Shown in pieces: positions 43,594-53,536 of a stretch of DNA of 64,000 nucleotides; positions within the stretch are counted from its first letter, which is position 1; every line of letters starts with the position of its first letter. A model generated the notes under the pieces. The model did not search any database. It had not been told where the DNA came from and saw only the letters and a list, made by a program, of their open reading frames with translations. Made by a program: the position numbers and the translations under genes. The DNA comes from Palaemon carinicauda (lineage: Eukaryota; Arthropoda; Malacostraca; Decapoda; Palaemonidae). The stretch covers positions 78,419,130 through 78,483,129 of the forward strand of contig NC_090745.1 in the NCBI RefSeq assembly GCF_036898095.1, read 5' to 3'.

Positions 43594-45760
43594 AATTTCC
43601 ATGAATATCAAGTGAATTTTAATTCACATGTAACAAATGAGTATTCAACAAAAGAATAAGGGAAAGACACCTACTTGTGAAACCCACACAAACACCTGTG
43701 GAAGCCCACCGGCCAAGTCACATAGTTAGTCTTTACTAGAATAACCAGAGAACGTATTTCCAAAGGAAATTAGGTGTAGCTCACACCTAAGGTAAAATAA
43801 TACCATTCTGGCCAGGAATAAAAGAATTATCTTTTATCCTTGTAAGGCAACACCAGGTGATTATACCAGTAACACAAGTAAGATAGAAAAGACAGTGTTG
43901 TAACCTACTACATCATGAACTCCCTTGGTTGAATATACCACCAAGAGAGGACTGATACAGTACCTGAGGGTGGTGTGCCAGCCGGCTATTGCCGCTCAGC
44001 ACCCCCCCCCCTTGTTTTCGAAAGGTAGATCTCAAGTACACAACATCAGATCACCTTTATTGGGGAGAACTCCAGAACCCATGCCTGAACCGGCCGGCAG
44101 TGGTTGCCAGACCGTAGCCACCCGGTTTGCACTGAGTTGCCGGCCATCATATTTAGTGGCCGGCTGACTGGGCAGTGTCGCGGGCCGGCCGGCAGCAGTA
44201 AACAAACCCTGCCGGCTGGCCCCCACACACTAGGCAGCACTCGGCTGCCGGCCCCACTTGTAGTGGCCGGCAGATGAGCAATAGACCGGCCGGCAAAGGT
44301 ATACACCCAACGCCGACCGACAGCAAGAGAACTGGAGAACACCCCTCCCCACCGACGGCCGGCCTGTAGGCCGGCAGACGGCAAGGACAACACATACTAA
44401 GACAAAAGAGTGAGTGCCGGGTTAAGAGACTATAAGTCTCTGAGCCCGGCACCCGAAAGAGTGCCGAAAGGAAGGGGAAGACACTAAGTCAAGCTTCCTA
44501 ACCGCTGCCTACTGAATTTTCAGACGGCAGCGATAGAGGGACCAAGAAAGGACCGGGCAGCACTCACAGTAATGGTCCCTGCCGGTCGGCACACTTTGCC
44601 GGCCGACAGGAGACCACGTCAGTTCCTCATCCCAACCTAGGCTAGGCAAGGATGCAGACGACTGACACAATGAACGGAAAAAGAGAAGGGAAGGACAGAG
44701 GGTCCTATCCAACCTTACCTTGGTTAAGGGTCATTCCAAACTAAGACAGTTCATCTCAGTTAGAGAAAGACCCGAGAGGGAGGCCGGCACTACTGGCTGC
44801 CTCCCACGAACCACGGCAAGGAAGGAATTGCCTTTCCAGAAAAGGGAACATATCCCGAGACCGGAACGGCAAGGACAGTCTGATGAGTCACCGAGTAAAG
44901 GGATCACTACTGGAACCCAACAAGGTGGACTAAGGGGGGAACCCTTAGTGCCCGAGTCAATCGGCAAGGGAGACTCTGCCCCATGCCAGACAAACCGGGC
45001 TCAGACTAAACACTGTTGTACTGTCACCCTCTGAACCAATACTGTTGGAACGGGAAGGTACAGTACTACCCCAGCATAGATATATTTGAAGATTAATTCA
45101 AATAAACCACTAGAGTTAAGCCTAAGGCTTAAACAGAGGGAAAGGGTTTGCCCCTTCCCCTAAGAGAAGGGAGCAAACGGGGAACAGATAATATTATAAT
45201 GACCTAAGACAACCTAGCCTAGGCACTAAGAGAATCGATTACCTAATTCACCGAAACTCACATCAATACTATCTTGGAAGGTACTCGAAAAGGACTAATA
45301 TGTATAACGTTGCCTAACGCTTAAAGCAATAATTTCACATTTGGAAGACTAATTATCATGCAGGAAGTACATAGGCCAACAACTAGCCTACGAAGACTAG
45401 TGTTGGTAGCCTTGGTAATTTCGCCAGGCACATTACTATCGCATCATAACAGAATTCCTAAATAAGCTAAGTAGCTAATATTTAAGCGCAAAGGGGGCTG
45501 GGAACGTCGCTCTTGCTAACAAATAAATCCTATTCTAGCGAGCGACAGCATCCATGATGCCTCCAGCAGGCAACAGCTCTTGTATCAAAGATAACTCTTT
45601 TAATAACTTTAATTTTAACCAAGAGCCTACATTTATACATAAAAGAAATAATACTCAACTTATCCGAGGCAGAAGAAGTTGGAGAAAGCATTATTAACGA
45701 GAAAATTCCAAGATTGGGTAGTAAACAGGGAAAATACACCGAGTCGTAGAGCTACGCAAA
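43594..45760 (-). other. 5' leader of DIRS copy B with GCCGGC-rich block
   Basis: Non-coding as far as can be seen. The block 43970-44620 is packed with GCCGGC palindromes, as in copy A. It matches 4018-6204 inverted. The proximal part, about 43594-43930, is the probable intron. Confidence 0.6.
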
Positions 45761-46110
45761 AAGGAATACAGATGGCGCCGTGAGCGGCGCAGGGCACGCT
45801 TTCGAAACGGGGAGGAGGGATGCCTTATGAACGGCTCCCCCCCTTTCTTATCGTTTTCGTTTTCTTGCCATTTTACCCCTACGAAGTGTTAACTCTATTC
45901 GGGGTATAGATTGCTATGAGGCGTGTCAAGAATACGTCCACTGATATTTACGATATCCCTAAGGTCTTTCTTAGGGATACTCGCTCCAGGAGTTAGAATT
46001 CTGGGTACCTGAAGGTAAATTCTCTGGGAATATCGCTGTAGTTGTAATATACCCTAGGAAGCTGCCTTTAAGGAACTTCCATCAGGACGACATGGCTTGA
46101 GCCCAAAAAA
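45761..46110 (-). repeat. Left ITR of DIRS copy B
   Basis: Inverted match of 37391-37727. The terminus is CATGGCTTGAGCCCAAAAAA. Confidence 0.92.
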
Positions 46111-46990
46111 TAGGTTATTACAAATATTTTACTTTATCATATTACAGTAGTCTGTATAATACTGTAAAGTTCAGTACAGTAAGTTGTTTTATTATCCTGT
46201 ACTGCACACTACATAATAGAAACTTGCACAAACAATCGGCCATACATATGCACTGCATTTCTGAGTCAGCTGACTTAAAGTAAAATCTCAGTAAATATAG
46301 TGTACTGTACATTTAGTACAGTACTGTACAGTAATTCCTTTTTAATTAAATGTACTGAAAGCTATTTTATTGTTCCATTACCCATTTTTTTTTTGCTACA
46401 AACTTACGTAAACAAGCGGCCCTTTCCATTATGTACTGTACTGCAATGTTTACCTTTTCACGCTGATCATATCAGCTGACTTGTACCGTACTGTATTTAC
46501 TGTATGTAACAGTACTGTGCATTTAACCGCTTCATGGTTGTTTTGGTATTGTTAAATAAAATGCAGAAGGTTAGTTTACTGAATTGTTTTATTTTAATTT
46601 TGACCGACGGAATCATTCTTTGTAGAGTATATGTCACGTATCTTGTGACGTCATGTATTTGGCGGAAGCGCGCTGACAAACTGAATGATTTCCTTTCATT
46701 ATGTTGCCGAGTAATCTTGTTACAGCATTCCCATAATCGAAACACCGAGTAACGACATCAAGCGTTTTAGTGGTCTGTATCATTAGTTATGAGATTAGTA
46801 CAACTTACCGTAAAGTTAAGAAAAAAAAAGTCTGATGACGTTATATTGCTTCTGGCGGAAGGCGAGAGGCAAATCAAGTGATTTTCTTCCGATCTGTTAC
46901 TATTCCCATAATCGAAACATCGAATAAGGATATAAAGAATTTTTTAATAATTTTCAAAGAAATATGAAGATTCAACTGCATTAAAATTCA

Positions 46991-46996
<6 letters not shown>

Positions 46997-47081
<85 letters not shown>

Positions 47082-47087
47082 TTGCGT
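46997..47087. repeat. (GA)n microsatellite
   Basis: About 90 bp of GA dinucleotides inside the first internal repeat of MLE-2. Confidence 0.95.
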
Positions 47088-47802
47088 ATTCCGTGTATAA
47101 CTAATAATAAGGTCTATCAACGAACTGTATGAAAAATGTGATACCCTATAATATATTGGCGCTGTTGTAATATTCACTATGAAGAGATTTCGAATATCAA
47201 GAATATTATATAAATCAGTGTTATTCGTACTATATGTGCGCATAATCGTAATACTGCAGCGTCACCTTGAGATCAGCTGATCTCCCAACCAAAAGTAAAT
47301 CAAAAGTAATTGTTCATTATTGAAATGCTCAAGAAATTAAAAAAGAAATATGAACGTGCTTTGATAAACCACAATTAAACACAATAATGTCTAATGAAAT
47401 ATGAAGGCTTAATATTGAACGAAAAATTGAATACTGTATGAAGCTTTAGAATTAACTACCAGTATGGGATTGACAGAGCGAGTACACACACACACACAGA
47501 ATGAGCTACAACGATTTTGCATGATACCTAATAATAGGAACTGTAAGGAAACTGATTTTCTGTAACATATTGGCGCTGATGTAATATTCATCTCGAAGAT
47601 ATTTCTAATATGTTAAGAAATTAAAAAAAATGCCAAAAGTCTGATGACGTTATATTTCTTCTGGCGGAAGGCGAGAAGCAAATCAAGTGGTTTTCTTCCG
47701 ATCCGTTACTATTCCCATAACTGAAACATCGAATAAGGATATAAAGAATTTTTTAATAATTTTCAAAGAAATATGAAGATTTAACTGCATTAAAAATCAA
47801 AA

Positions 47803-47808
<6 letters not shown>

Positions 47809-47861
<53 letters not shown>
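47809..47861. repeat. (GA)n microsatellite, second copy
   Basis: About 50 bp of GA dinucleotides at the same relative place in the second internal repeat of MLE-2. Confidence 0.95.
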
Positions 47862-47864
<3 letters not shown>

Positions 47865-47979
47865 TAAACTTGCGATGAAATCTACGGATGTTTACGAACA
47901 TGTTTGGACTTTCGTCAATTTGTGTTCGTATCTCCGGATGTTCGTAACACGGATGTTCGTATCTTGGGGAGCGTCTGTA

Positions 47980-49140
47980 CCTTGAACTGGTAGGTCTTGC
48001 TGTCTAGGCTGAATCTCAAGTACTTCCTGGAGGACGGATTGATTGGGATCTGGAAGTACGCGTCCTTCAGATCCAGTGTGCACATGAAGTCTTGTGGTCT
48101 CACTGCAAGTCTGACCGTGTCCGCTGTCTCCATGCTGAACGAAGTTTGATTGACAAACTTGTTCAGAGCTGAGAGATCGATGACGGGTCTCCAGCCTCCA
48201 GACGCCTTCTTTACAAGAAAGAGTCGACTGAAGAAGCCTGGGGAGCCGTCGACGACCTCTTGGAGAGCATCCTTCTTGAGCATGGTCTCGACTTCCGCCC
48301 AAAGGGCTAGCCCCTTTGCCGATCCCATGGCATAGGAGCTCAACGACACTGGATTCGCTATCAGGGGAGGTTGAGATGTTGTGAATGGGACGCGATAACC
48401 TTGGCCGATCACAGAGACCGTCCAAGAATCGGCCCCATGTTGCTGCCACCTGTGCACGCAACTTTGTAGGCATCCCCCCACAGGTGAACACGCGGGGGGA
48501 CTGCCACTCCTAGCGTTTACGGCCATGGCCGCTCCCTCTAGGAGTCTTGCCTCCCCTGGAGGACTTACCGCCCCTCTTGTCCTTGACAGGAAAGCTGCCG
48601 GAGCCTGCTTCGGTGTCCTGCGAGGCTGCTGTTGATCCTGTTGTGGAGCTGGAGGCTTGTAGGGCCGAGATGTGAGGGCCCTTTGGAGGAGAGAATCCTG
48701 GTTCGACTTCCTCCACCTCTTAGCTGTGCGTTCCACATCCTTGGGCTCAAACAAGCTTCCTCCAAGGATGGAGGAGTGTCTGAGCCTGCAGACATCCACG
48801 GCGGGGACCTTCGGATGGAACTTCTCGGTCACCGCATCGCATCGCTTTAAGATCAAGTTGGCTCACAGGTTGGTAACCTGGTGGGCCAGGAACTCGATGG
48901 AGTGAGTGCCCGAGAGGAGGAAAGTCTCCAGGGCCTTCCTATTGCTCTCCTTAGACAAGTCCTCGGAGCGCAATAGGATGCCCAGAGAACCCAGCAAGAT
49001 GTCCAGCCACGAAGTGGCCTGCATGGCACAGAATGTCACCTGCCGGGAGGAGAGCTTCTCAAGAGGAGTTCCCCTTGTGAGCTCTTCCACCGAGTGGTGG
49101 AGGGGAAGAGCTACACTGGACTCCCCCATGATCTCAAAAT
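47980..49140 (-). pseudogene. RT N-terminal half and Gag C-terminal part, copy D2
   Basis: The RT half cut off by MLE-2. The frame 47915-48856 carries PGFFSRLFLVKKASGGWRPV, IDLSALNKF, CTLDLKDAYFQIPI and YQFKV, then breaks at the TA insertion site. Upstream lies the Gag C-terminus: the WRKSNQDSLLQ block, and in another frame (48510-48716) the basic RG-rich end (KRGGKSSRGGKTPRGSG). Because the Gag block and RT lie in one frame here while the natural Gag end is in another, an indel near 48600 is inferred. Relative to the natural Gag end, RT is +1, as in families 1 and 3. Confidence 0.82.
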
Positions 49141-49147
49141 ACCTCCT

Positions 49148-52100
49148 CTACTGTAAACGAGGAGGTGGGAGGAGTCTGTTCCCGGCAGAGGAACGGCTGG
49201 AGGAGGCGAGATCCAAGAGCTGAGCTTCGACCTTGTCTCTGGCACTCTTCACCCCCTGGGACCAAGGCAAAGCCGCGCTGGCCCTTGGGGATTTCTGGGT
49301 ACCAAAGACTTGGTCTAGGACCGTATCCTTGCCTTCGCGAGGGGCGATCTCCAGGTCCTTGAACCTGTTGAGTTGCCTCATCAGATTCAAGACCTGCCAG
49401 AAGGCATGCTCAGACTCATGATGCTCTCCTCCCTGTGGACTGGCAGCTAAGTCTCCCGTCCCAAGAAGCTCTTCTTGGGGAGACACGTGGACGTTCTCCC
49501 GGGGTCTGGTTGGCTCTGGACGAATCCGTGAAGACGACTTAGGAATCGTCTTTGAGTCCTTGGGTTCCCTCCTGGGCGGGATGCAGGACTCCAGCAAAGA
49601 GGTCTGGAAGGTACCTTCCACGCGAGACGTTTCTCTCCCTAGAGGTGGGTTTCCTCCCATTGGTGCCGTGGGAGAGGCCCTCACCTCGCTGGACTCTCCT
49701 GAGGACGGAAAGGCTTCGTCCACAGGAGAAGGAGAAAACGACCGCGAAGGGGATGGAGCCTTCCTGATGGACCTCTTAGGAGCCAAATTCTCCCTGGGAG
49801 AAGTCACCACGAAGTCCACTCCTCTCCTTCTCTTCAGCGGGGGCGAGTCTGTCTTTGGCTTGAGTCCCAGATCAGCGAAGGCTGGCTTCACAGCCTGCAC
49901 CACCGCTTTCATCAGGTGACCAAACCAAGACTGACAGGTGACGGACGCAGTGTCAGTAATCCCCGCTGGAGGGAAGGGGATCTCCTGATCCTTCGGAGTG
50001 GACACAACAGGGCCTACCTGGAAAGAAGAAAGGGAAGAATGTTGCCTAGCCCCCTGTGGAGACTCTTCCTGGTCCTGGGTTAGAGACCTGCGCTTGCGCG
50101 GTGGCGATCCTGATGGCGATCTGGAAGTACGCGTCCCTGTCGCAGGCACGAGCTGCGGAACCCGGCGAAAACGGGGGTCGCGCTGGCGCTCGCGCGATGG
50201 AGCATTCAAGGGATCGCGCGCAGGGGGCTGCTGGAGCTCGGGGATAAACGCACGCGGGCGCGTTCGCCCGCCCGCACGCGAGTGGGCACGTTGCCGCGCA
50301 GGTGAAAAAGCGCGCGAGGGTAGAGGAGATCGCTGTCTGTCAGGAGAATGGTGAAGCGCAGGAGATCGATGGCACACTGTAGATCTATGGCGCGTGGGCG
50401 AGCGATGGCGAGTCGGCGAGCGATGGCGCATTGGCGAACGCTGGCGCGTCTGCGAGCAATGGCGCGTTGGCGAACGATGGCGCGTACTGTAGTACGTGCA
50501 GGCAATCGACCGTGCACTGGCGATTTAGCGCGTGTGCGCGTCGGAGACCTGTGGCGATCCGAGTCATGGGCGCGTTGGTAAGCGCTTACGCGCAGGCGAA
50601 GGATCGCGCTGGCGCTCAGGAGATCGTTGGCGTGCAGGAGAGTGTCGACGCGCAGTCAGCTGGGGCGCAGGAACAGGTGGCGAGGAAACGCGCAAGGGCG
50701 AACGCTCGCGGTCGGGCTCAGGAGATGAAGACTTGTGGGCGCATGGACGTGCAGGAACACTTGAAGTGTGCACCGGGGAGCGTGCGCGCTGTTGCGCAGG
50801 CGAAGATGGGCGCACAGGAGCGCGAGGGCGAGGCGAAGGAGTAAAGTCCTTGCCTGCGTCCAGATCTGAAGATCTAGGGCGCGTGGGCGAGCGTTGGCGC
50901 GCATCAGGAACAAGGTGCACAGGTGCGCGCTGACGAGCAGGAGATCGATGGCGCGTCTGGCGGGCAGCAGGAACAGAAGGGCGCTAACGGCTACCAGGAG
51001 AGCGCTGGCGAGCAGGAGAGAGCTGGCGAGCAGGCGAGCGTTGACGAGCAGGAGAGTGCTGGCGAGGCGAGTCTGATGGCTGCAACTCAGGAGAGCGCTT
51101 GTGCGCTACTGCGCGCACAGGGGAACCCTGACGCGCAAGGGAATTGCTCACACCGTAGGCGACATCCCTTTGCCCCGAAGGGACCGGTGCCCGTCGGGTG
51201 ACGGGGTGAGAAGACGCCTGCTGCGCATCTGCAACCAGAGGTGAAGGTAGGCCCGAAGGACTGGAAGGTCTGGCAGGCGTAGGAGATCGCGAGCGATCTG
51301 CGGAGAGGTCCAAGGACGTGGCTGCTACGGTCTGCTTCCGACAAGGAGAATCCTCTGCAGGGGAAGGCAGCGGAGACGACTCGAAGAGGCGCCTCTTCAC
51401 TCCCTTATAGGGAGAGGGGAGGCCCCGACGGCGAAGAGGAGGACGAGCCTTAAGGCGAAGGCGGCCACGAGGCAGGTCATCCACATCGTCGGTCCTCCGA
51501 AGATGAGTCTGTGTCAGTGCGCTCCCCCGGGGAGGAGACGCACCCGCAGGAGAGACCGTGGGACTCAACTTCCCCTTCGAAGGATGTTCGGAAGGGGAGG
51601 CAGAGCCTTCAGCAACGTCCGCAACAGCAGCAGCAGCAGAGGTTTGACCAGACCCCTCGGAAGCCTCTACCACAACCATGTCGACAATAGACAGAGGGTC
51701 TACCTCTGCTATTACCAGCGATTGTTTGACAGCAGCCCCCAAAGAAGCCCAAAGCTGAAAGAGATTATCATTAGAAACAGCATGGTCATGAAAATGAGAA
51801 TCAAAATCCTCCCCCCGAGGAGGAGGGGGAGCCGCCCCGCTATGGGAGGCAATGCCCTCTCCCGCACCCCGAGATCGGGAAACAGAACAATGGCCCACGC
51901 TACCACTCGACGGTCTCTCACGAGAGGCCGACCGAGTGGGAGCTTCGGAGGAGGTTTGGGCGGCGGAAGAAGAGTCCTTGGAGCCTTCCTTCTTCAAGGC
52001 AACCCTTGAAGAAGAAAGGTCTCTCTTGGACTTCTTCTTACGCCGCCAGACAAACCTCTCCCACTGGGAGGTAGACCACTCCCTGCACTCACTACACGTT

Positions 52101-52171
52101 AATTCTCTAGCACACCGTTGACCTTGACACTGCGGGCAAAGGGTGTGAGGATCCGTTTCGACCGCCGACAT
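49148..52171 (-). pseudogene. Gag-like ORF1 with Cys-rich N-terminus and RS repeats, copy D2
   Basis: Large family-2 Gag-like protein, about 1000 codons, in two open pieces of the same frame (50984-52246 and 49148-50431) separated by stops and frameshifted sequence at 50432-50983. The likely ATG at 52169-52171 starts MSAVETDPHT, followed by a zinc-binding-like LCPQCQGQRCARELTCSEC. A basic and Ser-rich part and an Asp/Glu segment follow, then Arg-Ser-Pro repeats (SPARQRSPARQLSP, RHRSPTRHRSPTRHRS), then a conserved C-terminal part (EHAFWQVLNLMRQLNRFKDL). A splice-acceptor-like pyrimidine stretch and CAG lies at about 52252. The frame is broken but the domains are readable. The RS repeats resemble SR proteins; a host SR gene is ruled out by the element context. 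Confidence 0.8.
50380..50500. repeat. 18-bp minisatellite encoding RS repeats, copy D2
   Basis: Degenerate 18-bp units based on GCGAGCGATGGCGCGTTG, each adding six codons (type RHRSPT) in frame with gag. Related units are scattered across 50560-51070. Confidence 0.8.
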
Positions 52172-52289
52172 GAAGGTACCACAGGGGCGGCCAGGCCATT
52201 TGCACATAATTGCGATGAAGGTAGAGGCCAACTTCCAAACACACAAAGTCTGAAAAAAAGAAAAATCAGATTAAAGCTGTCAAAAGCGA

Positions 52290-52516
52290 GGACGAAAGAC
52301 AGACACGTCTGCTCATCGTCCGAGCCAAAAGTGAAGTGAGACAATTCACCGATGTATGGCGGGGGAGGGGTAGCAAGCTACCCCTTCCCCTACCCCCTTG
52401 CTAAATAGCGCAGGGTAGTTAACCCTCGTTAAAAATCTAATGGCTCGTCATTTTCAGCTATGCTGAAAGTAAACCCTATGTAAATAGCTAAGGTTTGTAT
52501 TTTGGTTACGGAACAA
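52290..52516 (-). repeat. Left ITR of copy D2
   Basis: CGTCCGAGCCAAAAGTGAAG, the GGTAGC foldback, TTCAGCTATGCTGAAAGTAA and the terminus GGTTACGGAACAA at 52516. It is directly followed by a family-2 right end. Confidence 0.87.
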
Positions 52517-52813
52517 TTGTATTTTTCCTAACTACACAAACCTTAGCTATTTATCAGGGGTATTACTTTCGGCGTAGCTGAAATGGCAAGCCATTACTTT
52601 CGGCGTAGCTGAAATGACAAGCCATTAAAGTTTAGCGAGGGTTAACTACCCACAGTGCTAGTTAGCAGGGGGTAGGGGAGGGTAGCTTGCTACTGCCCCC
52701 CCCCCCCCCCCCCCCACATACACACACACACAGACACACCTGTGATTGAGCTCACTTTGCTTGGAGGTAGGACTTCAAGGGGGATAGGGTTGGCGGGCAA
52801 GTTTGTATAAATA
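52517..52813 (-). mobile_element. Right end of a further family-2 DIRS copy, interrupted by C2
   Basis: TTGTATTTTTCCTAACTACA begins a family-2 right ITR lacking the first 20 terminal bases. A 33-bp piece around TTACTTTCGGCGTAGCTG is duplicated in tandem (about 52561-52625). A run of about 20 C and a CA tract lie at 52694-52735. The ITR stops at GTTTGTATAAATA, where family-3 copy C2 begins. The body of this copy should lie beyond the nested elements, outside the window. Confidence 0.75.
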
Positions 52814-53150
52814 TGATATTTTAATTATAAAATAAATTTTTGAATATACTTACCCGGTGAATATATAATAGCTGACACTCCGGCGGCTCGACAGAAAAAC
52901 ACAAAAAACTCGCGAGCGATCGTTATGAAGGTTGCGGGTGTGCCCACCAGCGCCAACTATCGGCCAGATACCGCATATACATGTAAACAGCTCCAATTCT
53001 TCTCATCCCGCTGGGTCTCTATCGGGGAGGAAGGGGGGGCCTTTAATTTATATATTCACCGGGTAAGTATATTCAAAAATTTATTTTATAATTAAAATAT
53101 CATTTTTAAATATTTAACTTAGCCGGTGAATATATAATAGCTGATTCACA
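52814..53150 (-). repeat. Right ITR and ICR of copy C2
   Basis: The right end TGATATTTTAATTATAAAAT... is repeated in inverted form at about 53058-53102 and fused to TTTTTAAATATTTAACTTAG, the left-end complement. This is the family-3 circle junction. The two arms form a foldback of about 250 bp. Confidence 0.87.
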
Positions 53151-53536
53151 CCCATGGTGGTGGGTAGAGACCAGAGTTAATTAAGTTTACAGCGTATATG
53201 CTTAGAGTTTTTGACAGTTATATCATAACAAAACCCAAATATATATAGGTACCTGGTAAGGAAGTTGACTTAGACGATTACTCTGCCTTGTTACTCTGTC
53301 TTCCTCACGAAGCCCAGCGATCCTTTTAGGATGCTGAAAGACTCCCAGGAGCTGAAGTATCAAGGGCTGCAACCCATACAACAGGACCTCATCAAACCCC
53401 TAATCTGGGCGCTCTCAAGAAATGACATTTGACCACCCGCCAAATCAACCAGGATGCGAAAGGCTTCTTAGCCTTCCGTACAACCCAAAAACAAGATTAA
53501 AAACATTTCAAGAGACAGATTAAAAGGATATTGGAA
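53151..53536 (-). other. 3' spacer of copy C2
   Basis: Non-coding. It matches the C1 and C3 spacers. Confidence 0.6.

Larger units (their letters stand above)
37345..46110 (-). mobile_element. DIRS-like retrotransposon copy B (family 1, near-intact)
   Basis: About 8.8 kb on the minus strand, inserted in MLE-2. Order along the minus strand: left ITR (46110-45761), leader, predicted intron, Gag (43579-41620), RT/RNase H/methyltransferase-like ORF2 (41729-39780), YR (to 38818), 3' spacer, ICR (37914-37821) and right ITR (37727-37345). All three main frames are open, in contrast to copy A. The only lesion seen is a TAG in the N-terminal Gag module at 43450-43452. It is the most likely of all copies here to have moved recently. 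Confidence 0.93.
37181..47977. mobile_element. MLE-2: TA-flanked DNA transposon (non-autonomous), split by DIRS copy B
   Basis: The left end CAGGCCGTCCCCAACTAACG and the inverted right end CAGACGCTCCCCAAGATACG are related, and both are flanked by TA (37179-37180 and 47978-47979) at a break in the RT gene of D2. Without DIRS copy B the element is about 2 kb. Only 164 bp lie on the left arm and about 1.9 kb on the right. No transposase frame is seen, so it is a non-autonomous mariner/pogo-type element. The subterminal phrase TTCGTAA is repeated at both ends. Confidence 0.8.
46111..47977. repeat. Right arm of MLE-2: internal duplications and GA tracts
   Basis: AT-rich, no gene. A segment of about 170 bp beginning TCTGATGACGTTATATT at 46831 is repeated at 47640 (offset about 809), and a weaker relative lies at 46645-46745 (TGGCGGAAG, CCCATAATCGAAACA). 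Both close repeats run into GA microsatellites (46997-47087 and 47809-47861). Two related segments with ATATTGGCGCTG lie at 47153 and 47569. The arm was therefore built by tandem duplication. Confidence 0.8.
33911..52516 (-). mobile_element. DIRS-like copy D2 (family 2), split by MLE-2
   Basis: A complete family-2 element by structure (about 7.8 kb without the insertion): right ITR and ICR (33911-34300), YR (34780-36039), ORF2, Gag and left ITR (to 52516). It is interrupted within the RT gene by a TA-flanked DNA transposon at 37181-47977. Joining the flanks gives CACAG-TA-CCTTGAAC, matching the unbroken RT of D1 (CACAGCACCTTGAACTGG), so the insertion history is clear. Confidence 0.9.

Noticed and set aside
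49148..52246. Host SR-type splicing factor gene
   Set aside because: The RS-rich frame has no RRM, lies between the ITR and RT of a DIRS element, and has a homologue at the same place in D1.
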